12,829 nt of DNA from CAZDFU01 sp964504985 (GTDB lineage: Bacteria; Patescibacteriota; Microgenomatia; Daviesbacterales; UBA10151), in assembly GCA_964504985.1 (NCBI GenBank), contig CAZDFU010000024.1:1-12829 (forward strand), in the 5' to 3' direction. The notes below the pieces were generated by a model. It saw only the letters and a program-made list of their open reading frames with translations, was not told where the DNA came from and searched no databases. Positions within the stretch are counted from its first letter, which is position 1; every line of letters starts with the position of its first letter. Made by a program: the position numbers and the translations under genes. Positions 1-6,249 of the stretch are shown here, one piece after another.

Positions 1-21
1 CCTGTAGAAAACAGACTATAA

Positions 22-44
22 GCTATATATAGCACATTTTGTGC
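22..44. repeat. Two overlapping small palindromes upstream of the first gene
   Basis: GCTATATATAGC at 22-33 is a perfect 12-base palindrome. It shares two bases with a second inverted repeat, GCACA (32-36) and TGTGC (40-44), with a 3-base loop. They lie 34 bases or more upstream of the -35 box at 78. They could be an operator or the end of something outside the window. Nothing else is recognisable in the first 75 bases. Confidence 0.3.
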
Positions 45-77
45 CTAAAGTCAAGAGTTAAAATTTAATGCTTGAAC

Positions 78-106
78 TTGACGTTGGGGCCCAATACTTG
101 TTTAAT
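78..106 (+). promoter_or_regulatory. Sigma-70-type promoter for the surface-protein block
   Basis: TTGACG (78-83, one mismatch to TTGACA) and TTTAAT (101-106, one mismatch to TATAAT) are separated by exactly 17 bases. A start about 7 bases after the -10 box would fall near 113, only about 4 bases before the ATG at 117, so the mRNA would be almost leaderless. GGAAG at 107-111 looks like a weak Shine-Dalgarno but would not be in such a transcript. Confidence 0.6.
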
Positions 107-116
107 GGAAGTATAG

Positions 117-2381
117 ATGTTTTTTTCTTTTAAGTCCGCAAACTGGCGGATTGTTCAGACTATTCTTTTAGTTTTAGTATTTAACCTGCTTTCTGCTGAC
201 AGGGTTCTAGCAGACTGGTTATCTGATCTTACTCCTCCCACCTGTTCTATCTCTTTTAACCCAGCTTCTTCTGCGGATACCGGCACTCCAGTTACGGTAA
301 CTGTTAGTTCAACAGACAGCGGAGGATCCGGAGTAGTCAAAACCACCCTTAGAAAAGAAGGGACAGAAGTTTTATCTCAAAACAGCGATTCCTTAACATA
401 TAATTGGATTACCACAAATCAAACTGCAAAAATCTATATTTTTTCTGCTACACCCAAAGATAAAGCAGGAAATGAAGGCTTTTCTTGTACCGGCCTTTTC
501 ACCCTTAAGTCTCCTTTATCTGTTACTTGCTCCCCTTCTAAAACCACTGCCAGAACTGGTGAAAGCATCACCTGGACTGCTGCCCCATTAGGAGGCACAG
601 GAAGCTATACGTATAATTGGACAGGGACAGATGGTTTATCAGGCAACAGACAAACCGCTAGTAAAAGTTACTCTACTTCAGGCAGTAAATATGCCACAAT
701 TTCTGTAACTTCTGGAACTCAAACAAAAAATTTCACTTGCGGACCTGTTCAGGTAGCTAATAGTTTAACAGCTAGTTGTTCAGGCAATCCAACTCCTGCA
801 GCTATTTCTCAGGGAGTAAATTGGAATTCAACTGTTTCAGGCGGATCAGGAAGCTACACTTATTCCTGGACAGGGACCGATAATAAAGGAGGTTTTACTG
901 CTGATTTATTAAACGTTTACTACTCTTCTTCCGGAACTAAAGCAATGGAACTTCTGGTTAATTCCACTGATGGCCAAAGAAGTTCTACTGCCTGCCAAAT
1001 TGTGGTACAACCTCCTCCACCCAGGTTTAATCAGAATAAACCTGCAGCAATTTGCAGGATAGGACGGCCTGCTGTTCAATTATCCTGGACACCTTCAGCA
1101 GGAGCTGAGTATTACTATTATGAAAGGTATGAATGGCTCTGGAATGGAAGAAATTGGGTCTGGGGACCTCCCAAAAGATCTTTAAATATACCCTCAACAG
1201 TTACCAATGTAACAGACTGGGGAGATCCTTTCAGGGATTTAAAAACAAATACAGATTATGGTTATTATATCTATGCGCATAATCAATTTGGGGAAACAAG
1301 AAGCAATTTCCAGTCAACCACAACTTCAAATTGTGCAGCTGGTCCTTTTGATATTATTTCTGCTACCCCTGCTTGCAGTGCTCCAAATGCAGGTTATGTT
1401 GATTTAGAATGGACCCGTTCAGAAAACGCTGCATATTATAATATCTGGCGCTATGATTATACTGAAAAGGTTTGGGTAAATCTTGGCAATAAGATAGAGC
1501 TAACTATTTTTAGAGATTTATTAGTATCACCCGCTGCCCGCTGGTATTATTACTATATTGAGGCTATTGCCCGTGGAGGATCAACATCTGCTAATAAACA
1601 GGTTTTAACTAAAAACTGTGTTATTCCCACTGTGGATATTAAAGCAAATGATATAGATGGACCAATTACAGTACCAACTGAAAGCAGCGTGGTAATAAGC
1701 GGTAGAGTAGAAAATGCCCAGTCATGCACTGCTTCTACTACTTTACCTTCAGATAATAGATTCTCCAGGACTTATACCCAAAGCATTGAACCCCCTTTTA
1801 CCCTCCCCGATTACCGCACACCTGCAGTACCTTACCCTGCTCCTGCAGAAGGATATGAGTACAGATATACCTGCACTAATAATAATATTGGCAAAGCTGA
1901 CAATAACCCGGCAACTGATCAGGTGTTTATTAAAACTTCTGGCCCTGACCTGATCCCCCTGGGTTTGGTAGTGTCAAACCCATCTCCTTTAGAAAACCAG
2001 GAAGTAAAGTTTAGCAGTTTTGTTAGAAATGTGGGTAATGCACCAGCTGGTATTTCCCAGGCTAGATTCTGTATTGATGACCCTGGGTGCAGATCTGGCT
2101 CTATTTCAAATGAGATTGAAAGAGTTGAAGCTTTAGGGGTAGGCCAAAAATCTGCCCTATTAACTTCTGGTACCTGGATAGCCAGTATGGGAATTAATAA
2201 AGGCGCGCATAATGCCTACTTTTGTGTTGACAGTGAGCAGAGGATTAATGAAGAAAGAGAAGATAATAATTGCACTCCTCCTCTGCCATTTACTGTTAAC
2301 CCGCCCAGACAGCCTTTTATTGAAACAGAAGGCGGAGATGTACACTCTAATAAAGAGATCAGGACATCTCCTGGAAGGTAA
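117..2381 (+). CDS. Secreted multi-domain surface protein (Ig/PKD-like, FN3-like, CARDB-like) with C-terminal GGDVHSN tail
   Basis: A 754-residue exported protein, probably an adhesin or envelope component; no catalytic motif is seen. Residues 1-32 form a signal peptide (basic start, hydrophobic core about 14-25, likely cleavage after VLA). Next come an Ig-like module (about 35-130), two PKD-like repeats (about 133-300) that share a GG-x-GSYTY-x-WTGTD segment (DNA 591-632 and 840-881), two aromatic-rich FN3-like modules (about 302-505, each with a Trp-rich strand and YYYY-type runs), a linker, and a CARDB-like module (about 608-730, PDL...VRNVGNA...DNNC). Paired cysteines suggest disulfides outside the cell. 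The tail FIETEGGDVHSN (734-745) recurs at the end of the 464-residue protein downstream. The ATG at 117 is the first possible start because TAG at 114 precedes it in frame. Domain names come from sequence pattern only; the exact function is unknown. Confidence 0.85.
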   Translation: MFFSFKSANWRIVQTILLVLVFNLLSADRVLADWLSDLTPPTCSISFNPASSADTGTPVTVTVSSTDSGGSGVVKTTLRKEGTEVLSQNSDSLTYNWITTNQTAKIYIFSATPKDKAGNEGFSCTGLFTLKSPLSVTCSPSKTTARTGESITWTAAPLGGTGSYTYNWTGTDGLSGNRQTASKSYSTSGSKYATISVTSGTQTKNFTCGPVQVANSLTASCSGNPTPAAISQGVNWNSTVSGGSGSYTYSWTGTDNKGGFTADLLNVYYSSSGTKAMELLVNSTDGQRSSTACQIVVQPPPPRFNQNKPAAICRIGRPAVQLSWTPSAGAEYYYYERYEWLWNGRNWVWGPPKRSLNIPSTVTNVTDWGDPFRDLKTNTDYGYYIYAHNQFGETRSNFQSTTTSNCAAGPFDIISATPACSAPNAGYVDLEWTRSENAAYYNIWRYDYTEKVWVNLGNKIELTIFRDLLVSPAARWYYYYIEAIARGGSTSANKQVLTKNCVIPTVDIKANDIDGPITVPTESSVVISGRVENAQSCTASTTLPSDNRFSRTYTQSIEPPFTLPDYRTPAVPYPAPAEGYEYRYTCTNNNIGKADNNPATDQVFIKTSGPDLIPLGLVVSNPSPLENQEVKFSSFVRNVGNAPAGISQARFCIDDPGCRSGSISNEIERVEALGVGQKSALLTSGTWIASMGINKGAHNAYFCVDSEQRINEEREDNNCTPPLPFTVNPPRQPFIETEGGDVHSNKEIRTSPGR

Positions 2382-2386
2382 GATTT

Positions 2387-2391
2387 AGGAG
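2387..2391 (+). promoter_or_regulatory. Shine-Dalgarno site AGGAG
   Basis: AGGAG lies 7 bases before the ATG at 2399. It is the clearest ribosome binding site in the window and shows that the organism does use Shine-Dalgarno initiation. Most other genes here lack one. Confidence 0.65.
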
Positions 2392-2398
2392 TAAAAAT

Positions 2399-2941
2399 AT
2401 GGAAGATGAAGTAGAAAAACCACAAGTAATTGAAGATCCAAAAATAGTAAATACTAAAAGGGCTAAAAAATTTATAATAGCTTTAGTTATTATTTGTGTG
2501 ATTTCAATAGCCATCAGTGGTGCATATTTTTTCTTAGTTTCCAAAAATACACTCCCAAATTTTTTGGGTCTGCAAATTCCATTTTCTCAAGTTATAAGAG
2601 ATAAAGAAGTAATAGCTAAAGTTGGAGTAGAAAATCTTTATAAAAATGATCTTAATTACTACCTATCTGTGTATTTTTCCAACAAAAATGATTCTACAAA
2701 CGTTCAGAAATCAATAGATGCTTTAATTGAACAATCTGTTATCCTGCAACAGGCAGAAAAAGATGGCTTAGTTAAGTTATCAAGTACGACTTTTAATAAT
2801 CCCAATAAAAATATTGCTCTTAGATCTGCTTTATTGGAAGAAACTAAGGAAAAACTGGAAGAAAAATATGTAACCAAAATTTCAGGTGAAGCAATAACGA
2901 TGTGGTTTAATAATCCTTCGTATCCAAAACCAGCAATCTAG
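2399..2941 (+). CDS. SurA/PrsA-like membrane-anchored foldase, N-terminal part (gene interrupted)
   Basis: This 180-residue frame has a cytoplasmic acidic/basic N-terminus (1-24), one membrane helix (about 25-47) and an outside region. That region resembles the SurA_N chaperone domain: VIAKVGVENLYKNDLNYYL (about 71-89), then IDALIEQSVILQQAEKDGL (about 106-124), a pattern typical of SurA/PrsA/PpiC-type peptidyl-prolyl isomerase proteins. It ends at TAG 2939-2941. Another frame resumes at once and continues the expected C-terminal part to 3230, so this is the front half of a broken gene. It starts 17 bases after the surface-protein gene with a good Shine-Dalgarno, which fits a helper for folding the exported neighbours. 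The foldase role is inferred from family pattern; rotamase activity of the remnant is doubtful. Confidence 0.7.
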   Translation: MEDEVEKPQVIEDPKIVNTKRAKKFIIALVIICVISIAISGAYFFLVSKNTLPNFLGLQIPFSQVIRDKEVIAKVGVENLYKNDLNYYLSVYFSNKNDSTNVQKSIDALIEQSVILQQAEKDGLVKLSSTTFNNPNKNIALRSALLEETKEKLEEKYVTKISGEAITMWFNNPSYPKPAI

Positions 2942-3230
2942 GATTGATCCTTCTTATAAGGAAAATTCCTATCTTAAATTTACTAATATAGTCCGCTCAG
3001 ATAAATTTTTCTTTGATCCTAAAATAAATGACCTTGCTTGGTCGCTTGAGACAAATGAACTTTCTGATATCACCGTAGGTCAAGATTCCATCTCTAGTGG
3101 CTATGGAGGACCTCTTCAAGATGCATATCTTATAATTATAAAAATTAATAATAAAAGCGGATTAAGTAGCAATACTTTTGATGATTGGTTAAATGATATC
3201 AAGAAACAATATAAAATAGAGAAATATTAA
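2940..3230 (+). pseudogene. C-terminal part of the interrupted foldase, out of frame with its N-terminal part
   Basis: The frame open from 2898 to the TAA at 3228-3230 reads RIDPSYKENSYLKFTNIV, then LAWSLETNELSDI, and ends FDDWLNDIKKQYKIEKY. This resembles the end of PpiC/SurA-like proteins (A-x-L-x-x-x-E-(I/L)-SD and a closing WL-x-x-x-K). It has no start codon or Shine-Dalgarno of its own at the front. Going from the upstream frame to this one needs a +1 shift around 2936-2942. The joined product would be about 276 residues, and the jump from NNPSYPKPAI to RIDPSYK looks as if a linker was also lost. A deletion that left a frameshift is therefore more likely than a single-base sequencing error; that part is inference from memory of related proteins. 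Confidence 0.65.
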
Positions 3231-3242
3231 AAAAGTAAAATC

Positions 3243-4637
3243 ATGCTTAAAAAAAATTTATTTTTCTTAGCTTTATTAATTTTAGCATTTTCATTAATTC
3301 CCAAACCTGTTTTTGCAGTAGGCAGTATATTAGGAAAAACATATACGAAATATAATGAGGCTGTATTTCCTCTTAAAGATGTTTTGGTAGATAAGTTCCG
3401 CGAGGATAAGCCAAATAAATCTCAGTGCAATGAGAATAATCCAGCTGAAACATGTTTAAACGTTACAGATCCTTTATATACTCAACCATTCTATACCAGA
3501 GAGGATGGTGTCTACCGTATGACCGAAGAATCTCCTACATTATTTATTCCCCAGCTTGGAGAAAAAAGAAATTATTGCAACCAAGACACTGCACGATATG
3601 TACGATTTGGTTGTGGCACCATTTGTAGTGAAAACCCTACTATTGTTAGAGCTCGTTTCCCTAATAATTATGATCTTAATTACTTTCCTTCAGGAATAGA
3701 TTTTAGAAAAGGAAAATGGAAAGTTCATATTAATTCAGATTCATCTGTAATAAGAGTATTTCAAGACAAAGAAGGTAATGAATTTTTCCTGTCTACTTCT
3801 GGTAATACTAATGAGGTAAATGTAGATTTTGAATGGATACCTGATCCATTACCTATTGCAGGAATAGTAGTGGATAGTAAAAGTGGACAAGGAATACCAA
3901 ATGCAACAATACAGGTTCAAGATGATCAAGCTCCCCCAACCACTAAAAATGCTATTAGTGATCAAAATGGCAAATTTAATGTTCCAATAGATAATTTTAT
4001 AAAACCAGGACAACGATATTCTGTCAGAATGACTAATGCACCTTTAGAATACGCTTTAGATAGTAGAGTTGTAACAACAACAGGTTGGTCTTGGAATCAT
4101 TTTGCTCAACGCAATTCTATTCCCCCAGATCGCTCATATGAACATCAAATCCTAGGCAGCGACGATTGCGCAGGCCCTGACAATGATATTACTGCCAACA
4201 GACACCAGATAGCACGATGTAATTTCCAGCTGGATCCAGAACCAGGAAGTATTGGAGACAACCAATGCACTAATGTGGCTGCAAATAGTCTGTTAATTGA
4301 TAACCAAACACTTCCTTTTAATAGTACCAATCCCCTTTCCTTAACTTTAAGAGGCTTTCCAGGACAATCCAGTTTTACCATTCCAGTTGCTATAAACACA
4401 GGTAATGCCTGCAGGATTTATAACTTAAGGTTTAACTATACTGCTCCCTCTCAAACATCCTCCCCAGACCCTTTCACCTGCACAAGAAGTTCAGGACGGG
4501 CTGAAGGCTGCGCCTGCACTTCTAATAATCAATGCCAGGCAGGAACATGTGATTTGACAAGAAGAATTTGTTCTGCTCCTGCTTTTATAAAAACAGAGGG
4601 TGGTGATGTGCATTCTAATGTAAAGATTGAACAATAA
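3243..4637 (+). CDS. Secreted protein with carboxypeptidase-regulatory-like domain, Cys-rich segment and C-terminal GGDVHSN tail
   Basis: A 464-residue exported protein. Residues 1-25 are a signal peptide (MLKKN start, hydrophobic core, cleavage after VFA). The N-terminal half (about 30-195) has scattered cysteines and no fold I recognise. PIAGIVVDSKSGQGIPNATI through DQNGKFNV (about 200-255) matches the CarboxypepD_reg-like beta-sandwich seen in many surface proteins. Residues about 410-440 form a tight cysteine cluster (CTRSS..., CACTSNNQCQAGTCD, RRIC) likely to be disulfide-bonded. The tail FIKTEGGDVHSN (448-459) is nearly identical to that of the 754-residue protein. The start is the first ATG, 12 bases after the broken foldase, without a visible Shine-Dalgarno. 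The next gene begins 2 bases after the stop, so the two are probably co-translated. Likely a cell-surface or secreted structural protein; function unknown. Confidence 0.8.
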   Translation: MLKKNLFFLALLILAFSLIPKPVFAVGSILGKTYTKYNEAVFPLKDVLVDKFREDKPNKSQCNENNPAETCLNVTDPLYTQPFYTREDGVYRMTEESPTLFIPQLGEKRNYCNQDTARYVRFGCGTICSENPTIVRARFPNNYDLNYFPSGIDFRKGKWKVHINSDSSVIRVFQDKEGNEFFLSTSGNTNEVNVDFEWIPDPLPIAGIVVDSKSGQGIPNATIQVQDDQAPPTTKNAISDQNGKFNVPIDNFIKPGQRYSVRMTNAPLEYALDSRVVTTTGWSWNHFAQRNSIPPDRSYEHQILGSDDCAGPDNDITANRHQIARCNFQLDPEPGSIGDNQCTNVAANSLLIDNQTLPFNSTNPLSLTLRGFPGQSSFTIPVAINTGNACRIYNLRFNYTAPSQTSSPDPFTCTRSSGRAEGCACTSNNQCQAGTCDLTRRICSAPAFIKTEGGDVHSNVKIEQ

Positions 4638-4639
4638 TT

Positions 4640-5482
4640 ATGAGCAGACTCTGCCGGGCTTTTGTCCTTTTATCTATTATCCTTTTAGTTCTCTTCTTTC
4701 CTTCTGCCAGACCTGAGGTAAAAGCTCAAGCAGGTTGTCAAACAGGCCAGGGAGCAACTGGCTTAATCAGCGCGCCATCCATTACCGGGTTTGGCAATAA
4801 TATTGGAGGCGTGGGGGTATGCAACCAGGATTCTTCCAGCGCTTTTGCCACTTATAAAATTCCCACCTATGAAAGCCTAAAATCCCGCTACTTCACACAG
4901 GTTAAACAAACGCCTTCTGTGGCAAAACACGATCCTTTAACAGGAGATAAAACACAATCAGACCTGATTATGCCTTCCGGCTCTGATCATGTTTATTATA
5001 TTCAAAAAACTTCTTTAACTTCTTCTGACGGTAATTTAACCATTAATGCCAATATGGCTGGCCCAACAGCTCTTGTGATAATAGATGGAAACTTAAACAT
5101 AAATACAAATCTTTGTTATTCTACCACCTGTCCTTCTGGAGCTGTCCACTCCTCAACAGGTATAGTATTTGTGGTAAAAGGCAATGTCTATATTTCCCCA
5201 TCAGTAACCAGAATAGATGCAATCATAATCTCTGAAGGCACTATCTTTACCGCTGCCTCGTCTTCTGATTTGCTATGCAATAAAAACACCGTTCTCTCAG
5301 ATCCGCTGGTAATTAACGGAAGTTTAATTTCCTTACATGCACAAAAACCAATAGTCTTTTGCCGGACTCTTAGAGCAGGCAATACAGTCGCTTCAGAACA
5401 GATCAATCATCAGGTTAAATACCTGGTAATTTTAAGAAACCTTTTATCAGATACCTGGCAAAGATGGAGCGAGGTTCAATAA
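4640..5482 (+). CDS. Secreted beta-helix-like surface protein
   Basis: A 280-residue exported protein. Residues 1-29 are a signal peptide (MSRLCR, long hydrophobic core, cleavage near VKA or AQA). The body contains short strand-turn repeats such as NLTINANMAGPTALVIIDGNLNIN (split around 132-158), IVFVVKGNVYISPSV, DAIIISEGTIFTA and PLVINGSLISL, as expected of a right-handed beta-helix or a polymer-forming, bactofilin-like stack. The end, VKYLVILRNLLSDTWQRWSEV, resembles the C-terminus I recall in large secreted proteins of Microgenomates. There such a module often follows a GGDVHS motif in the same chain; here the motif is at the end of the preceding, separate protein. The gene is last in the + strand block and faces uppS. 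Function unknown. Confidence 0.78.
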   Translation: MSRLCRAFVLLSIILLVLFFPSARPEVKAQAGCQTGQGATGLISAPSITGFGNNIGGVGVCNQDSSSAFATYKIPTYESLKSRYFTQVKQTPSVAKHDPLTGDKTQSDLIMPSGSDHVYYIQKTSLTSSDGNLTINANMAGPTALVIIDGNLNINTNLCYSTTCPSGAVHSSTGIVFVVKGNVYISPSVTRIDAIIISEGTIFTAASSSDLLCNKNTVLSDPLVINGSLISLHAQKPIVFCRTLRAGNTVASEQINHQVKYLVILRNLLSDTWQRWSEVQ

Positions 5483-5491
5483 ACTTCCTAT

Positions 5492-5519
5492 GACGACTGG
5501 TGACTGAAAGCTGAGGGTT
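5492..5519. repeat. Heptamer near-tandem repeat at the convergent junction
   Basis: GACGACT, GGTGACT, GAAAGCT and GAGGGTT follow one another at 5492-5519 in exact 7-base steps. They fill most of the 35-base gap between the two convergent stop codons and run into the uppS stop. No hairpin with a T-run is present, so no classical terminator separates the two genes. Confidence 0.5.
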
Positions 5520-6228
5520 ACTTACCAAAATTCCTTCTCTGGTCCTTATACCATTTAATAGCTTTTTTAAACTCAACTTTATTAAAATCCGGCCAGAGGG
5601 TTTTGGTAAAGTAAAATTCTGAGTAAGCTGTCTGCCAAAGTAAAAAATTGGAGAGCCTGGATCTGCCTCCTGTTCTGATCACAAGCTCCGGATCAGGCTG
5701 TCCATTGGTATAAAGGTGTCTTTCTACCAACTGTTCATTAATCCTATCCACGTCAATTCCATTTTTAACAATTTCCCTGATTGCCTTAACCAATTCTTTT
5801 TTCCCCCCATAATTTAAAGCAATATTTAACTTTATTGATTCACTTTTAAGATAAGTTTTCCTTACTGAATCAATAATTTTTTTTAAGGTATTAGGCAACC
5901 CCTCTGCTTCACCCAGGATTGATACCCTAACCCCATTCTTCATCATCTTTTTAAGCCTGCTGTGATAACCTTTTCTCATTAGATTGAACAATCCTACTAC
6001 TTCTCTTTTTGCTCTTTCTTTAATATTCTCGGTGGAAAGGGCATAAACGGTAATTGTTTTTACCCCTAATTTCTCTGCTTCTTCAACAATTGTTTCTAAC
6101 ATCTCGCTGCCCTTCTCATGACCTTTGATATCAGGCAAATTATGTCTCCTGGCCCATCTTCTATTACCATCCATAATTATTGCTATATGGTTTGGGATAT
6201 TCTGTTTATCCAGTTGAGGTCTAGTCAT
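5518..6228 (-). CDS. uppS: Undecaprenyl (polyprenyl) diphosphate synthase, cis-type
   Basis: Cis-prenyltransferase, 236 residues, that extends an allylic diphosphate with IPP to make the C55-type carrier lipid for peptidoglycan and glycan export, at the cytoplasmic membrane face. All five family motifs are visible: IAIIMDGNRRWAR with catalytic/Mg Asp20; GHEKG (36-40); ALSTEN (63-68); LNYGG (138-142); and DPELVIRTGG followed by RLSNFLLWQ (179-199) with AYSEFYFTKTLWPDF (201-215), where Glu204 is the second Mg ligand. Arg185, Arg191 and Ser193 for diphosphate binding are kept. One oddity is Arg189 where E. coli UppS has Glu198 (RTGGE-x-R). It lies 21 bases after the trans-prenyl synthase stop, in the same unit, with no clear Shine-Dalgarno. 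Confidence 0.95.
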   Translation of the reverse strand: MTRPQLDKQNIPNHIAIIMDGNRRWARRHNLPDIKGHEKGSEMLETIVEEAEKLGVKTITVYALSTENIKERAKREVVGLFNLMRKGYHSRLKKMMKNGVRVSILGEAEGLPNTLKKIIDSVRKTYLKSESIKLNIALNYGGKKELVKAIREIVKNGIDVDRINEQLVERHLYTNGQPDPELVIRTGGRSRLSNFLLWQTAYSEFYFTKTLWPDFNKVEFKKAIKWYKDQRRNFGK

Positions 6229-6249
6229 TTTGCTTTTTTAGTATAACAA

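Noticed and set aside
591..881. Duplicated DNA segment (591-632 and 840-881) as a mobile repeat
   Set aside because: The similarity follows the protein strand motif of two PKD-like modules, with third-position changes, so it is an internal domain duplication.
1714..1953. Second + strand open frame inside the first surface gene, and several antisense open frames across the window
   Set aside because: They overlap well-supported genes, have no recognisable domains or start signals, and show low-complexity translations typical of shadow frames.
2930..2950. Programmed +1 frameshift (as in prfB) joining the two foldase halves
   Set aside because: The site ATC TAG G has a stop at the right place, but there is no CTT slip codon and no internal Shine-Dalgarno just upstream. 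The joint also seems to lack linker residues, so a broken gene is simpler.
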